NCBI RefSeq assembly: GCF_900605495.1
Contig: NZ_LR027602.1
Coordinates: 248,001-312,000 of the forward strand
Reading direction: 5' to 3'
Length of the DNA stretch: 64,000 bases
From: Bacilliculturomica massiliensis
Lineage (GTDB): Bacteria > Bacillota > Clostridia > Peptostreptococcales > Anaerovoracaceae
How positions within the stretch are numbered: position 1 is the first letter of the stretch; every line of letters begins with the position of its first letter. Position numbers and translations under genes: made by a program. Below, piece after piece: positions 35,318 to 44,593 of the stretch. The notes under the pieces are model-generated. The model ran no database searches. It was not told the DNA's origin and saw only the letters and a program-made list of their open reading frames with translations.

Positions 35318-35348
35318 CTACATTGCAGGATATAGTACTATAATGTAG
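35318..35348. promoter_or_regulatory. Candidate operator overlapping the transcription start
   Basis: A nested palindrome has outer arms CTACATT (35318-35324) and AATGTAG (35342-35348) and a perfect inner TATAGTACTATA (35331-35342). It lies just after the -10, so bound protein would block initiation. The GntR protein at 34445 is the nearest candidate, but this sequence is unlike the TGGATCC sites upstream. Confidence 0.45.
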
Positions 35349-35412
35349 AACAAAAAATAAGGCCGTATGGAATCTTGCCATCAATTTTTTCTGTTTAAAA
35401 GGAGGAGAAAAA

Positions 35413-36756
35413 ATGAGTAAAGAGATCAACACGATTTTTCCGACATTAGCAGTGCAGCCGCCGATCGCGGCCAGAGCGGAGGGTGTCACAATCACGGACA
35501 CGGAAGGGAAAGAATATCTGGATTTTTCCTCCGGAGTATCCGTAGTCGGAATCGGTCACGGTGTGAAGGAGGTCAGGGACGCAGTCGCGGCGCAGATGGA
35601 TCAATTTTCATTCGTCTATCGGGGCATGTTTGCCAGCGAACCTCTGCTGCGCGTATCGAAGCAGATCATCGATCTGGCTCCGGAGGGCATGGACCGCGTC
35701 TTTTTCTGCAGCGGCGGCTCGGAGGCTTCCGAATCTGCCATCAAGATAGCGCGGCAGTATCATCTGGAATGCGGCAATCCCACAAAATACAAGATCATTT
35801 CCAGATGGGCGGGATTCCACGGAAACACGCTGGCAACGCTTTCCGTAGGCGGCCGGACCAGCTGGAGGACTCCATATGATCCCTATTTGCTGAAGATGCC
35901 CAAGATCCCGCAGTGCAACTGTTATCACTGTCCGCTGAAGCTTGAGTATCCGGCCTGCGGCTGCCGGTGCGCTCACGAACTGGAACGGACGATCAAAGCG
36001 GAGGGAGCCGACACGGTGGCCGCCTTCATGTGCGAGACCGTAGTGGGAGCCGCAGGCGGCACGGTCATCGCGCCCAAGGAATACTTCAGCATTATCCGGG
36101 ATATCTGCGACAGGTACAACATCCTGCTGATCGACGACGAGGTGATCACCGGTTTCGGGAGAACGGGCAGGAATTTCGCCATCGACCATTACGGAGTGGT
36201 CCCGGATCTGATCGTGACGGCGAAGGGCATGGGCAGCGGCTATCTGCCCATCGGAGGCGTGATCATCAGGAAACAGATCGTGGACGCCATCGAAAAGGGA
36301 AGCGGCAGCCTGATCCACAGCTATACATACGCCGGTCATCCGGTCTCCTGCGCGGCAGCCAGCGCCGTGATCAAATACCTGACGGACAACGATCTGATCA
36401 ATCAGGCGGCGATCAAGGGCGGCGTGTTCCTGAAAAAACTGAAGACGCTGGAAGAGCTGCCTATCGTGGGCCAGGTCCGGGGCATCGGACTGATGACAGG
36501 TATGAGTCTGGTAAAAGACAAGGAGACCAGGGAGTCCTTTGATCCACAGTATGAGGTGGCAAATCAGATCCAGCGGCGCTGCTTCGAGAAGGGCCTGATG
36601 CTGCTGGCGGCCACAGTTGGCACGGAAGACGGAGTAAAAGGAGACGCGCTCATGGTATCGCCGCCCTTCGTGGTCACAGAGGAAGAAATGGATCGGGGCA
36701 TCGCCATTCTGAAGGAAGTGATCGCCCAGGTGTCGGAAGAACTGGGAGTGCACTGA
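35413..36756 (+). CDS. Class III (omega) aminotransferase
   Basis: The 447-residue fold-I PLP enzyme has LDFSSGVSVVGIGH, FFCSGGSEASESAIKIAR, FHGNTLATLSVGG, the Asp of LIDDEVITGFGRTG and the PLP lysine Lys271 in TAKGMGSGYLPIGG. A cysteine-rich insert at 167-190 (CNCYHCPLKLEYPACGC) is a known feature of one subgroup of 4-aminobutyrate/beta-alanine-like aminotransferases. It probably removes the amino group of the acid taken up by the TRAP system encoded next. ATG 35413 follows AGGAGG. Confidence 0.9.
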   Translation: MSKEINTIFPTLAVQPPIAARAEGVTITDTEGKEYLDFSSGVSVVGIGHGVKEVRDAVAAQMDQFSFVYRGMFASEPLLRVSKQIIDLAPEGMDRVFFCSGGSEASESAIKIARQYHLECGNPTKYKIISRWAGFHGNTLATLSVGGRTSWRTPYDPYLLKMPKIPQCNCYHCPLKLEYPACGCRCAHELERTIKAEGADTVAAFMCETVVGAAGGTVIAPKEYFSIIRDICDRYNILLIDDEVITGFGRTGRNFAIDHYGVVPDLIVTAKGMGSGYLPIGGVIIRKQIVDAIEKGSGSLIHSYTYAGHPVSCAAASAVIKYLTDNDLINQAAIKGGVFLKKLKTLEELPIVGQVRGIGLMTGMSLVKDKETRESFDPQYEVANQIQRRCFEKGLMLLAATVGTEDGVKGDALMVSPPFVVTEEEMDRGIAILKEVIAQVSEELGVH

Positions 36757-36799
36757 CAAACAGGGCTTGAAAGCAATGACGGAGAAGGAGGTGCATGCG

Positions 36800-37294
36800 A
36801 TGGATTCCAGGAAGAAGAAAAAAAGAGGGCTCGACTATTGGATCGCTGCGTTTTTACTCATTTTGATGGTAGTGGTGGTCATGATCCAGGTCTGTACGCG
36901 AATGGCCGGCCGACCCATCCAATGGGGCGAGGAGGTAGCGCGTTGGCTGCTGATCTGGATCGTGTTTGTGGGCCTTGGCTACGCCTTCCGGGACGGAGGT
37001 CTGATCAGCGTAGATTTCTTCACGAAGAAATTCAGGCCGGGCACACAGAAAAAAATCCATTATTTTAATATGGTGATGACGATCGCGTATTTCACAGTCC
37101 TGTTTGTGTCCGCCGTATACTATTTTGCCATGGTCCACAACAGGGGGCAGGTCTATCCGATCACGGGAATGCCGGCGACCTTCACGATTCTGGCCATGCT
37201 GACAGGAAGCGTGCTGGCGGTCATATACGCGGTGAAACAGATCGGAGTCATCCGTCACACGGATCAAGAAGGCAAAGGGGGCGAAAAAGAATGA
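36800..37294 (+). CDS. dctQ: TRAP transporter small membrane subunit (DctQ type)
   Basis: A protein of about 164 residues with four membrane segments (LDYWIAAFLLILMVVVVMI, the WGEEVARWLLIWIVFVGLGY family block, VMTIAYFTVLFVSAVYYF and TILAMLTGSVLAVIY). It joins the large subunit in the membrane. ATG 36800 is chosen because AAGGAGG is 8 bases before it; it overlaps dctM by four bases (ATGA). Confidence 0.9.
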   Translation: MDSRKKKKRGLDYWIAAFLLILMVVVVMIQVCTRMAGRPIQWGEEVARWLLIWIVFVGLGYAFRDGGLISVDFFTKKFRPGTQKKIHYFNMVMTIAYFTVLFVSAVYYFAMVHNRGQVYPITGMPATFTILAMLTGSVLAVIYAVKQIGVIRHTDQEGKGGEKE

Positions 37295-38586
37295 GCACGC
37301 CAATCATCTGTATCCTGTTGTTCGGCGCAATGCTTTTGCTGCTGTATTTCAACTGCCCTCTGGTGGTGGCCATCGGCCTGCCGACGGCGGGGATCATGTT
37401 CACTGCCGCAGGCGTCGCCATGCCCTCTCTGGCGCAGAAGTCTCTGTCCTCCATCGACTCGTTCACGATGATGGCGGTTCCGCTTTTCATGTTCGCGGGA
37501 AAGATCATGGAGGTTGGCGGTCTGTCCAGGCGGATCGTCCGCATGGCGGACTGCCTGGTCGGCTGGATCAGCGGCGGCCTGGGCCACGTACTGATCGTGG
37601 CGTCGGCGTTCTTCGGAGCCCTTACCGGCTCGGCGGTGGCTACCTGCGCGGCCATCGGAAGCACGCTGATCCCGGAAATGAAGGTAAAAGGTTATCCGGC
37701 GGGCTGGGTGGCAGGGCTGCAGTCGGTGGCGGCGTCGCTGGGCGTGCTGATCCCGCCCAGCATTCCGCTGATCATTTACGGAGTCTCCACGGGGACGTCC
37801 GTAGGGAAACTTTTCATAGCGGGGATCGTGCCCGGCTGCTTCCTGGCTTTCTGTCTCATGGTGGCGGTATTCATCACCTTCAGAAAGAAAAAGATCCAGG
37901 TGACCAGAGAGGTGATCACGGGGAAGGCTCTGTTTTACAGCTTTCTGGAAGCGATCCCCGCGCTGATCATGCCTGTGATCATTCTCGGAGGGATCTACAC
38001 AGGCGTGTTCACACCTTCTGAGGCGGGGGCGGTAGCCTGTACATACGGCTTTCTGATCTGCACCTTTTTCTACAAGGAGATCAACAGGGAGAACATTCAC
38101 GAGATCATCGGGGGAGCGGTCACGAACACTGCCTTCTGCATGATCATCGTCACCGCCTCGGGAGCGTTCAGCTGGCTGCTGGTGATGACGGGAGCCTCCG
38201 ATCTGCTGGGCTCATCCATCACGGCTATCTCGGTCAACCAGCTGGTATTTCTGCTGATGGCCAATGTGATCCTGCTCTTTATGGGAATGTTTATCGAGAC
38301 CATATGCGCGATCCTGATCGTTACGCCTATTTTAATGCCCACGGTGCTGACTCTGGGGATCGATCCGGTCCATTTCGGGATCATCATGGTGGCCAATCTG
38401 GCGCTGGGACTCACCACGCCGCCCGTCGGTGAAAATCAGTACATCGCCGCAAAGATCGCGGGGATCACCTTCGAGGAGGAACTGCGGGGAAGCGTACCGT
38501 TTCTGATCGCGGGATACGCGGCGCTGATCCTGATCACGGCGATCCCGGGACTGTCCACCTGGCTGCCCGAACTGCTGCAGGTGTAG
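37291..38586 (+). CDS. dctM: TRAP transporter large permease (DctM type)
   Basis: The 431-residue protein has about twelve membrane segments: FNCPLVVAIGLPTAGIMF, MMAVPLFMFAGKIMEVGGL, FFGALTGSAVATCAAIGS, IPPSIPLIIYGVSTGTSVGKLF and VANLALGLTTPPVGENQY are conserved DctM blocks. It uses an ion gradient to move the substrate handed over by the binding protein at 38628. Confidence 0.94.
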   Translation: MSTPIICILLFGAMLLLLYFNCPLVVAIGLPTAGIMFTAAGVAMPSLAQKSLSSIDSFTMMAVPLFMFAGKIMEVGGLSRRIVRMADCLVGWISGGLGHVLIVASAFFGALTGSAVATCAAIGSTLIPEMKVKGYPAGWVAGLQSVAASLGVLIPPSIPLIIYGVSTGTSVGKLFIAGIVPGCFLAFCLMVAVFITFRKKKIQVTREVITGKALFYSFLEAIPALIMPVIILGGIYTGVFTPSEAGAVACTYGFLICTFFYKEINRENIHEIIGGAVTNTAFCMIIVTASGAFSWLLVMTGASDLLGSSITAISVNQLVFLLMANVILLFMGMFIETICAILIVTPILMPTVLTLGIDPVHFGIIMVANLALGLTTPPVGENQYIAAKIAGITFEEELRGSVPFLIAGYAALILITAIPGLSTWLPELLQV

Positions 38587-38627
38587 CGGAACAAGACTTC
38601 TGACAACGTGGAAAAGGAGACGAAAAA

Positions 38628-39638
38628 ATGAAGAGAAAAGCAAGTCTGGCTATCAGCGTTTTACTGATCCTCTCGTTACTGTGCGCAGGCTGCTCCGGCG
38701 GGGGCGGCGTCCAGGGCGGCGAGGAGATCACCGATCCCATCAATCTCACCATCAGCGTGGGCGAGTCGGAGGATTACTATATGAGCAAGTTCGTCGCGGA
38801 GTGGCTGGAACTGATCACGGAAAAAAGCGACGGAAAGATCACGGGCAAGATCTTTTACAACGGACAGGCGGGAGGAGGCACAGAGGCCTTTGAAGCGCTG
38901 GAAATGGGCAACATCCAGGTCTATCTGGACGGCGACGCCATGGCGGGCCCCATCAGCAATGCCTTCGACGTCTTTGGACTTCCGTATCTGTACGACAGCA
39001 AGGAACACCAGTATCGGTTCTGGGACACCTATTTTACAGAAGTGACCGACTGGCTGGCGGAAAAATCCGGCATCCGGGTGGCGGGCATCATCGACGGTCT
39101 CAACCGGGAAGCCACGATGAAGTATCCGGTGGAGACGCTGGAGGGTTTCCGCAATGTCAAGATCAGGGTACCGGCTACAGACAGCTATGTGAAGATCTGG
39201 GAGACCCTGGGCGCGGCGCCCATTCCCATCAACTTTTACGAGGTCTACACTTCCATTCAGACCGGCGTGGTTGACGGACAGGAAAACGATATTGCGCTGT
39301 CCAAAGAGGCAGGATTTACGGAGGTGGCGCCTTATGTCATCATGACGGATCACACCCACTATGAAGGGGCGCTGTATTTCGACGAGATCTACTGGCAGGG
39401 ACTGCCCCGCGAAGCCAAAGACATCATTTTGGAGGCGGGCAATCAAGTCATGAAGGAGAGCAGGGAATACTGCGGCGAGCTGGAGGAGACGATCACCGCG
39501 GAGTTAAAGGCGGAGGGCGTGACCTTTATCTACCCGGATCTCACCAGTTTTAAAGAAAAATGTCAGGTGCTGTACGATAACTGCACCCAGTGCCAGGATG
39601 TTCTGGATTGGGTGGACGCAGCGAGAAAGGAGAACTGA
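38628..39638 (+). CDS. dctP: TRAP transporter substrate-binding lipoprotein (DctP type)
   Basis: The 336-residue protein has the lipoprotein signal MKRKASLAISVLLILSLLCA with lipobox LCAGC. FYNGQAGGGTEAFEALEMGNIQ and IKIRVPATDSYVKIWETLGA (here with VKIRVPATDS, the arginine that binds a carboxylate) and YTSIQTGVVDGQEND are DctP family blocks. The substrate is therefore probably a carboxylic or amino acid. Confidence 0.92.
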   Translation: MKRKASLAISVLLILSLLCAGCSGGGGVQGGEEITDPINLTISVGESEDYYMSKFVAEWLELITEKSDGKITGKIFYNGQAGGGTEAFEALEMGNIQVYLDGDAMAGPISNAFDVFGLPYLYDSKEHQYRFWDTYFTEVTDWLAEKSGIRVAGIIDGLNREATMKYPVETLEGFRNVKIRVPATDSYVKIWETLGAAPIPINFYEVYTSIQTGVVDGQENDIALSKEAGFTEVAPYVIMTDHTHYEGALYFDEIYWQGLPREAKDIILEAGNQVMKESREYCGELEETITAELKAEGVTFIYPDLTSFKEKCQVLYDNCTQCQDVLDWVDAARKEN

Positions 39639-39639
39639 A

Positions 39640-40602
39640 ATGGCATACACAAAAGAACTTTCCCGGAAGCTGTACAGGGATCTGCTGATGCTGCGTCTCT
39701 TTGAAAAGAGGCTGATCGATCTCTACGCGGCCGGCAAGATCCCGGGCCACATTCACAGCGGCATCGGGGAGGAGGCGGCGTTTGCCGGGACTCTGGCGAC
39801 GAAGAAGGAAGGGGACTACTTCAAAATGTCCCATCGGGATATCGGCGCTTCCAGCCTGCTCGGCGTATCGCTGGAAACGATGTTCGCGGAAATCCTGGGC
39901 AAGACGGCGGGCAATTCCGGCGGCCGCGGCGGCATCAACCACATTTCCGAACTGAGCAGGGGAATGCTGGGATTTTCAGGCACGCTGGGCTGCGATATCG
40001 CAGTGGCGGCAGGGGCTGGGCTCACCATTCAGAACCGGGGCGGCGACAATATCGTCTACGTATACTTCGGCGACGGGACCACCAGCAGAGGTCCCGTACA
40101 CGAGGCCATCAATCTGGCCGCAGCCTGGAAGCTGCCGGTGCTGTTTGTCTGTGAAAACAATCAGTTCGCCATATCCACCCCTGTGAGCGAGGGCGTTCCG
40201 GTAAAAAATACGGCGGCGGACAGAGCCCCCGCCTACGGCATACCCGGCCGCGTGGCCGACGGGACCGACGTATTTGCGGTCTATGAGGCTGCGGAAGAGC
40301 TGACCCGGGAGATCAGGCAGGGCGGCGGACCTGCGATCCTGGAGTGCAAGGCTTACCGGTGGAGGGGCCATTTTGAGGGAGATCAGGCCCGCTATCGGGA
40401 TCAGACGGAGGCCGACCGGTGGATCAAAAAGGACTGTGTGCAAAAGATGGAGACCTGGCTCCTGGAAAAGAAAATGATTACGGAGACCGAGATAGAAGAG
40501 ATGCGCGCGGAATTTGAAGCGAAGCTGGACGCGGCGGTGATCTTTGCGGAGAACAGCCCGGAACCGGCGCCGGAGACCATCTATGATTATTTATATGCGT
40601 AA
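39640..40602 (+). CDS. acoA: Acetoin-type dehydrogenase E1 alpha subunit (TPP-dependent)
   Basis: The 320-residue protein has SHRDIGASSLLG, GGRGGINHIS, the thiamine-diphosphate motif GDGTTSRGPVHEAINLAA ending ENN, and ECKAYRWRGHFEGD. The short length matches acetoin dehydrogenase E1 alpha rather than pyruvate dehydrogenase E1 alpha (about 370). It forms a heterotetramer with the beta subunit and cleaves a 2-oxo acid or acetoin. ATG 39640 follows AAAGGAG and starts two bases after the dctP stop. Confidence 0.87.
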   Translation: MAYTKELSRKLYRDLLMLRLFEKRLIDLYAAGKIPGHIHSGIGEEAAFAGTLATKKEGDYFKMSHRDIGASSLLGVSLETMFAEILGKTAGNSGGRGGINHISELSRGMLGFSGTLGCDIAVAAGAGLTIQNRGGDNIVYVYFGDGTTSRGPVHEAINLAAAWKLPVLFVCENNQFAISTPVSEGVPVKNTAADRAPAYGIPGRVADGTDVFAVYEAAEELTREIRQGGGPAILECKAYRWRGHFEGDQARYRDQTEADRWIKKDCVQKMETWLLEKKMITETEIEEMRAEFEAKLDAAVIFAENSPEPAPETIYDYLYA

Positions 40603-40629
40603 CTGCGGGAACGGAAGGGAGGATTCTGT

Positions 40630-41601
40630 ATGCTGGTGACCTACGGACAGGCGATCGGCGACGCCATGAAAGAGGAAATGCGCCGGGACGAGGCGGTGGT
40701 CCTTTTCGGCGAGGACGTGGCCGAATTCGGAAATATATTTGGTCTCACGAGAGGCATGGTCGAGGAATTCGGAAAACAGCGCGTGCGCAACACGCCCATC
40801 TCCGAGACGGCTATCGTGGGCAGCGCCATCGGGGCGGCGGTCACGGGGCTGAGACCCTGTGCGGAGCTGATGTACTCAGATTTCACAATGGTGGCCTTCA
40901 GCGAACTTTTTCACTGCTGCGGCAAATGGCGTTATATGCACGGACCGGAATACAAGCTGCCGCTGGTCATACGGAGCGCCATGGGCTCGTCCTTCGGAGC
41001 GGGGGCGGAGCATTCCAACTGCGTGGAGAGTCTGTTCATGCACGCGCCGGGACTGATCATCGCCAGTCCTTCCACCGCGTACGACGCCAAGGGCCTGCTG
41101 AAGGAAGCGATCCGTTCCGACAATCCCGTGCTGTTTTTCGAGCACAAGCAGCTCTATCAGGTGAAGGAAGAGATCCCCGATGAGGAATATACGATCCCCT
41201 TCGGCGTGGCGGACGTCAAGCGCCGGGGGACGGATGTGACGATCATAGCCGTCGGTCTCATGGTCAGACGGGCGCTGGAGGCGGCGGAAAAGCTGAAGGA
41301 AGAAGGGATCGACGCGGAGGTCATCGATCCCAGGACGCTGGCGCCCTTCGATAAGGATACTGTTTTTGAGTCCATCCGCAAGACTCACCGCGTTCTCGTG
41401 GCGGAGGAGAGCAACAAGACTGCGGGGATCGGCGCGGAGCTGGCGGCTTTGATCCAGGAGGAGCAGTACGACGAATTGGACGGTCCGGTGGTGCGGGTGG
41501 CGGCCCTGGATGTGCCGATACCGTACAATATCGCGCTGGAGCGGTTTGCCATACCGGACGCGGAGGACATTGCGGCGGCGGTAAGAGCCATGTTTGCGTG
41601 A
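40630..41601 (+). CDS. acoB: Acetoin-type dehydrogenase E1 beta subunit
   Basis: The 323-residue transketolase-like subunit has VVLFGEDVAEFGN, NTPISETAIVGSAIGAA, HGPEYKLPLVIRSAMG, HSNCVESLFMHAPGL and VIDPRTLAPFDKDTV. It binds E1 alpha and supplies part of the thiamine site. ATG 40630 follows GGGAGG. Confidence 0.88.
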   Translation: MLVTYGQAIGDAMKEEMRRDEAVVLFGEDVAEFGNIFGLTRGMVEEFGKQRVRNTPISETAIVGSAIGAAVTGLRPCAELMYSDFTMVAFSELFHCCGKWRYMHGPEYKLPLVIRSAMGSSFGAGAEHSNCVESLFMHAPGLIIASPSTAYDAKGLLKEAIRSDNPVLFFEHKQLYQVKEEIPDEEYTIPFGVADVKRRGTDVTIIAVGLMVRRALEAAEKLKEEGIDAEVIDPRTLAPFDKDTVFESIRKTHRVLVAEESNKTAGIGAELAALIQEEQYDELDGPVVRVAALDVPIPYNIALERFAIPDAEDIAAAVRAMFA

Positions 41602-41631
41602 TCCGGTACGGCGGCGTTATGGAGGAAGAAT

Positions 41632-42876
41632 ATGAGTGTTGAATTGATTATGCCCAAGGCCGGGCTGACCATGATCGAGGGGACGGTGGGCCAGTGGAAA
41701 GCGGAGGAAGGGACTTTTGTAAAAAAGGATGATCCCGTTTTGGAGATCGAAAACGAGAAGACTACCATGGACGTGGAAGCAAAGGCAGACGGGATCCTGC
41801 ACATTGCGGCGCAGTCGGGCAGCGTGGTGGCGGTAGGCGGGATCATCGGCTATATTTTTGAGAGTCAGGAAGAGTATGGGGCCTTCACGGCGGCCGGGGA
41901 TGCGCCCAAAGAAGAAGCCGGGGATGGGCCGAAACAGAAAACCGGCAATGAGCCCAAAGCGCAGGTCTCTCCCCAGAGTCCGGAGCCGCCTGCGGAAAAG
42001 GGCGGCCGGGTGAGAGCCACGGGTCTGGCCCGGAAGCTGGCGAGAGAGGAGAATATCGACCTTTCAGCGGTACGGGGAAGCGGGCCGGCGGGCCGGGTGG
42101 TGGCAGAAGATGTGAGAAGATTCGCGGCGGCCGCCGGCGCTGCGGGAGTTCCCGGCTGCGACGGTTCCCTGGAGCAGGCGGAGCCGGGCGAGGTAAAGAG
42201 GATACCGCTGTCCGGTATCCGCAGGACCATCGCCCGCAATATGCAGGACAGTCTGCAGAACATCGCTCAGGCTTCCGCTTCGGTGGAGGTGGACGTCACC
42301 GATCTGCTGGCGCTTCACAGGAAGCTGCGGGAAAAGGCAGAGTTCTCGGGCTGCAGGATCACGGTGAACGATCTCCTGGCGAAAGCCACAGTGCAGATGC
42401 TGAAAAAGCATCCGCTGGCCAACGCCACTTTTGACGGTTCCGAGATATCTTCTTATTCAGATGTCAATCTGTCTGTGGCGGTGGGCGCTGAAGCGGGGCT
42501 CATGGTACCGGTGGTAAAGGGCGCGGATAAGATGACGCTGGCTCAGCTCAGCGGGGCGATCCGGGAACTGGCGGGGCGGGCCAGGACCGGAAGTCTGGTC
42601 CACGGAGAACAGAGCGGCGGCACCTTCACGATCACAAACGTAGGGATGTATCCCATCGACGCGGGAACGCCGGTGGTCAATCCCCCTCAGGTAGCCATAG
42701 CGGGCTTCGGTCGTTCCTGCAAAAAGCCGGTGATACGCAACGGGGAGATCTGCGCCAGGGATATGATGAATATCTTTTTTACCTTTGACCATCGGGTGTT
42801 TGACGGGCTTGAGGTAGGGCGGATCCTGCAGGATCTGAAGGAATACGTGGAAAATCCGGAACTGATGTTGATTTAG
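41632..42876 (+). CDS. acoC: Dihydrolipoamide acyltransferase (E2)
   Basis: The 414-residue protein has one N-terminal lipoyl domain with the modified lysine in ENEKTTMDVEAKADG, a proline/glutamate-rich linker, a peripheral-subunit-binding domain (RATGLARKLAREENIDLSAV, GSGPAGRVVAEDV), and the catalytic domain ending in FTFDHRVFDG with the active-site histidine. It forms the core of the complex and passes the acyl group to CoA. Confidence 0.92.
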   Translation: MSVELIMPKAGLTMIEGTVGQWKAEEGTFVKKDDPVLEIENEKTTMDVEAKADGILHIAAQSGSVVAVGGIIGYIFESQEEYGAFTAAGDAPKEEAGDGPKQKTGNEPKAQVSPQSPEPPAEKGGRVRATGLARKLAREENIDLSAVRGSGPAGRVVAEDVRRFAAAAGAAGVPGCDGSLEQAEPGEVKRIPLSGIRRTIARNMQDSLQNIAQASASVEVDVTDLLALHRKLREKAEFSGCRITVNDLLAKATVQMLKKHPLANATFDGSEISSYSDVNLSVAVGAEAGLMVPVVKGADKMTLAQLSGAIRELAGRARTGSLVHGEQSGGTFTITNVGMYPIDAGTPVVNPPQVAIAGFGRSCKKPVIRNGEICARDMMNIFFTFDHRVFDGLEVGRILQDLKEYVENPELMLI

Positions 42877-42917
42877 GACGGCGGGAAGCGCCCCGCCGGC
42901 GGAAGAGGTGATACTGG

Positions 42918-44336
42918 ATGGAAAAAGGGGAACAGATCGTCGTGATCGGCGGCGGGCCGGGAGGATACACAGCCGCTATCAGGGCCGCTCAGCTGGGAGC
43001 AGACGTAACGCTGATCGAAAAGAAGAGCCTGGGCGGAACCTGTCTGAACGTAGGCTGTATACCTACTAAAGTGATTCTCCATTCCGCGGAAATGTTCGCG
43101 GAAATGAAAGAAGCAAGAAAGATCGGGTTGAAAGCCTACGGATTGGAATATGACTGGGATGCGATCCAGAAGCGAAAAGAAGCGGTCCGCGCGCAGCTGG
43201 TCAGGGGAGTGGAAGGGCTCTGCCGGGCGAACCGGATCAGAGTCGTCAGCGGGGAGGCCAAATTTACAGGGCCTCGGGAGCTGACGGTGAAAAAGGAGGA
43301 CGGCGCATCTGAAAATCTGACCGCGCCCCGCATCATTATAGCGGCGGGCTCTGTACCGGCGATCCCGCCGGTGCCGGGCATCGCCGGCAATGAGCACTGT
43401 ATTGATTCCACCGCTGCGCTGTCGCTGCCGGCCGTGCCGGAGAGATTGGCGGTGATCGGCGGCGGAGTGATCGGCGTGGAGATCGCCACGGCGTTCAGCC
43501 AGTTTGGCGCGAAGGTGACGATCCTTGAAGCGCTGCCGGAGATCCTGCCTTCGATGGACGGCCAGCTGACCGCCATACTGCGGGCCAGGATGGAAAAGAC
43601 CGGCGTAGAAATACTCACGGGCGCCAGAGTAGAGTCTGTCGAACAGACGCCCGCCGGAGCCAGGATCAAGGCGAACTGCGGCGGGGAGATCAAGTATTTT
43701 GAGGCGGATAAGGTGCTGGTAGCCGTGGGCAGAAAACCTGACACAGGGTCGCTGAACCTGGCCGCAGCCGGCGTGGCGGAGGATAAGGGAAAGATCTCCG
43801 TCAATGAGTATATGGAGACGAATGCAGAAGGCGTATACGCCATCGGCGACTGTACGGGCAGGGTCATGCTGGCCCACGCCGCTTCGGCCCAGGGCGAGAC
43901 GGCGGCGGAAAACGCTGTGGGCCGCGCCGGCAAAAAAGCCTTCGACCCCCGATCCATTCCCTCCTGCGTATACGGAAGTCCTGAGTTCGCTGGAGTCGGT
44001 CTCACAGAGGAAAAGGCCAGGGAAGCAGGGATCGGGTATACCGTGGGAACATTCCCGCTGTCCGCTAATGGAAAAGCGCTGATCATGGGCGGCCAGGAGG
44101 GCGTCGTTAAGATCATTGCTGGGAAACAGCACGGCGAGATCCTGGGCGTGCACATTCTGGGCTGCCGGGCCACGGACCTGATCGCGGAGGGGGCCCTGGC
44201 CATCGGGCTGGAAGCTACCGCAGAAGAGATCATATCCACGATCCACGGCCATCCCACCGTCAGCGAGGCGGTGCGGGAGGCGGCGCTGGCAGTGGAGGGA
44301 CGGGCGATCCACATACCCAATAAAAAAGGAAACTGA
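42918..44336 (+). CDS. lpdA: Dihydrolipoamide dehydrogenase (E3)
   Basis: The 472-residue flavoprotein has the FAD site VVIGGGPGGYTAAIRAAQLG, the redox disulphide GGTCLNVGCIPTK, the NAD site AVIGGGVIGVEIATAFSQFG, VYAIGDCTG, and the C-terminal HGHPTVSEAVREAAL with the catalytic His-Glu pair. It regenerates oxidised lipoamide with NAD+. It is the last gene of the operon. Confidence 0.94.
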   Translation: MEKGEQIVVIGGGPGGYTAAIRAAQLGADVTLIEKKSLGGTCLNVGCIPTKVILHSAEMFAEMKEARKIGLKAYGLEYDWDAIQKRKEAVRAQLVRGVEGLCRANRIRVVSGEAKFTGPRELTVKKEDGASENLTAPRIIIAAGSVPAIPPVPGIAGNEHCIDSTAALSLPAVPERLAVIGGGVIGVEIATAFSQFGAKVTILEALPEILPSMDGQLTAILRARMEKTGVEILTGARVESVEQTPAGARIKANCGGEIKYFEADKVLVAVGRKPDTGSLNLAAAGVAEDKGKISVNEYMETNAEGVYAIGDCTGRVMLAHAASAQGETAAENAVGRAGKKAFDPRSIPSCVYGSPEFAGVGLTEEKAREAGIGYTVGTFPLSANGKALIMGGQEGVVKIIAGKQHGEILGVHILGCRATDLIAEGALAIGLEATAEEIISTIHGHPTVSEAVREAALAVEGRAIHIPNKKGN

Positions 44337-44340
44337 CGAG

Positions 44341-44361
44341 ACGGCGGCTGCATGCCGCCGT
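44341..44361 (+). terminator. Hairpin terminator after the dehydrogenase operon
   Basis: ACGGCGGC (44341-44348) and GCCGCCGT (44354-44361) form a perfect stem, followed by TTCCATTT. The T-run is imperfect. Confidence 0.7.
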
Positions 44362-44593
44362 TTCCATTTGCGCCAATATGATACAGGGATCATTATTCAT
44401 TTTATGGAATAATATAGGCAAAACTCAGCGTGAAAATCGTACAAAAGCGATTGACATAAACGTTGAAAAATGAAGGTTTGTGTCGCTTGGCGGGGCTTTC
44501 TGAAGCAAAAAAGGGCTATACAAGAAGCGACTTTACAGGTATAATATACGAGTGCCCCGAATTCGGGACACGGGAAAGAGAGGGAGAATAGAT

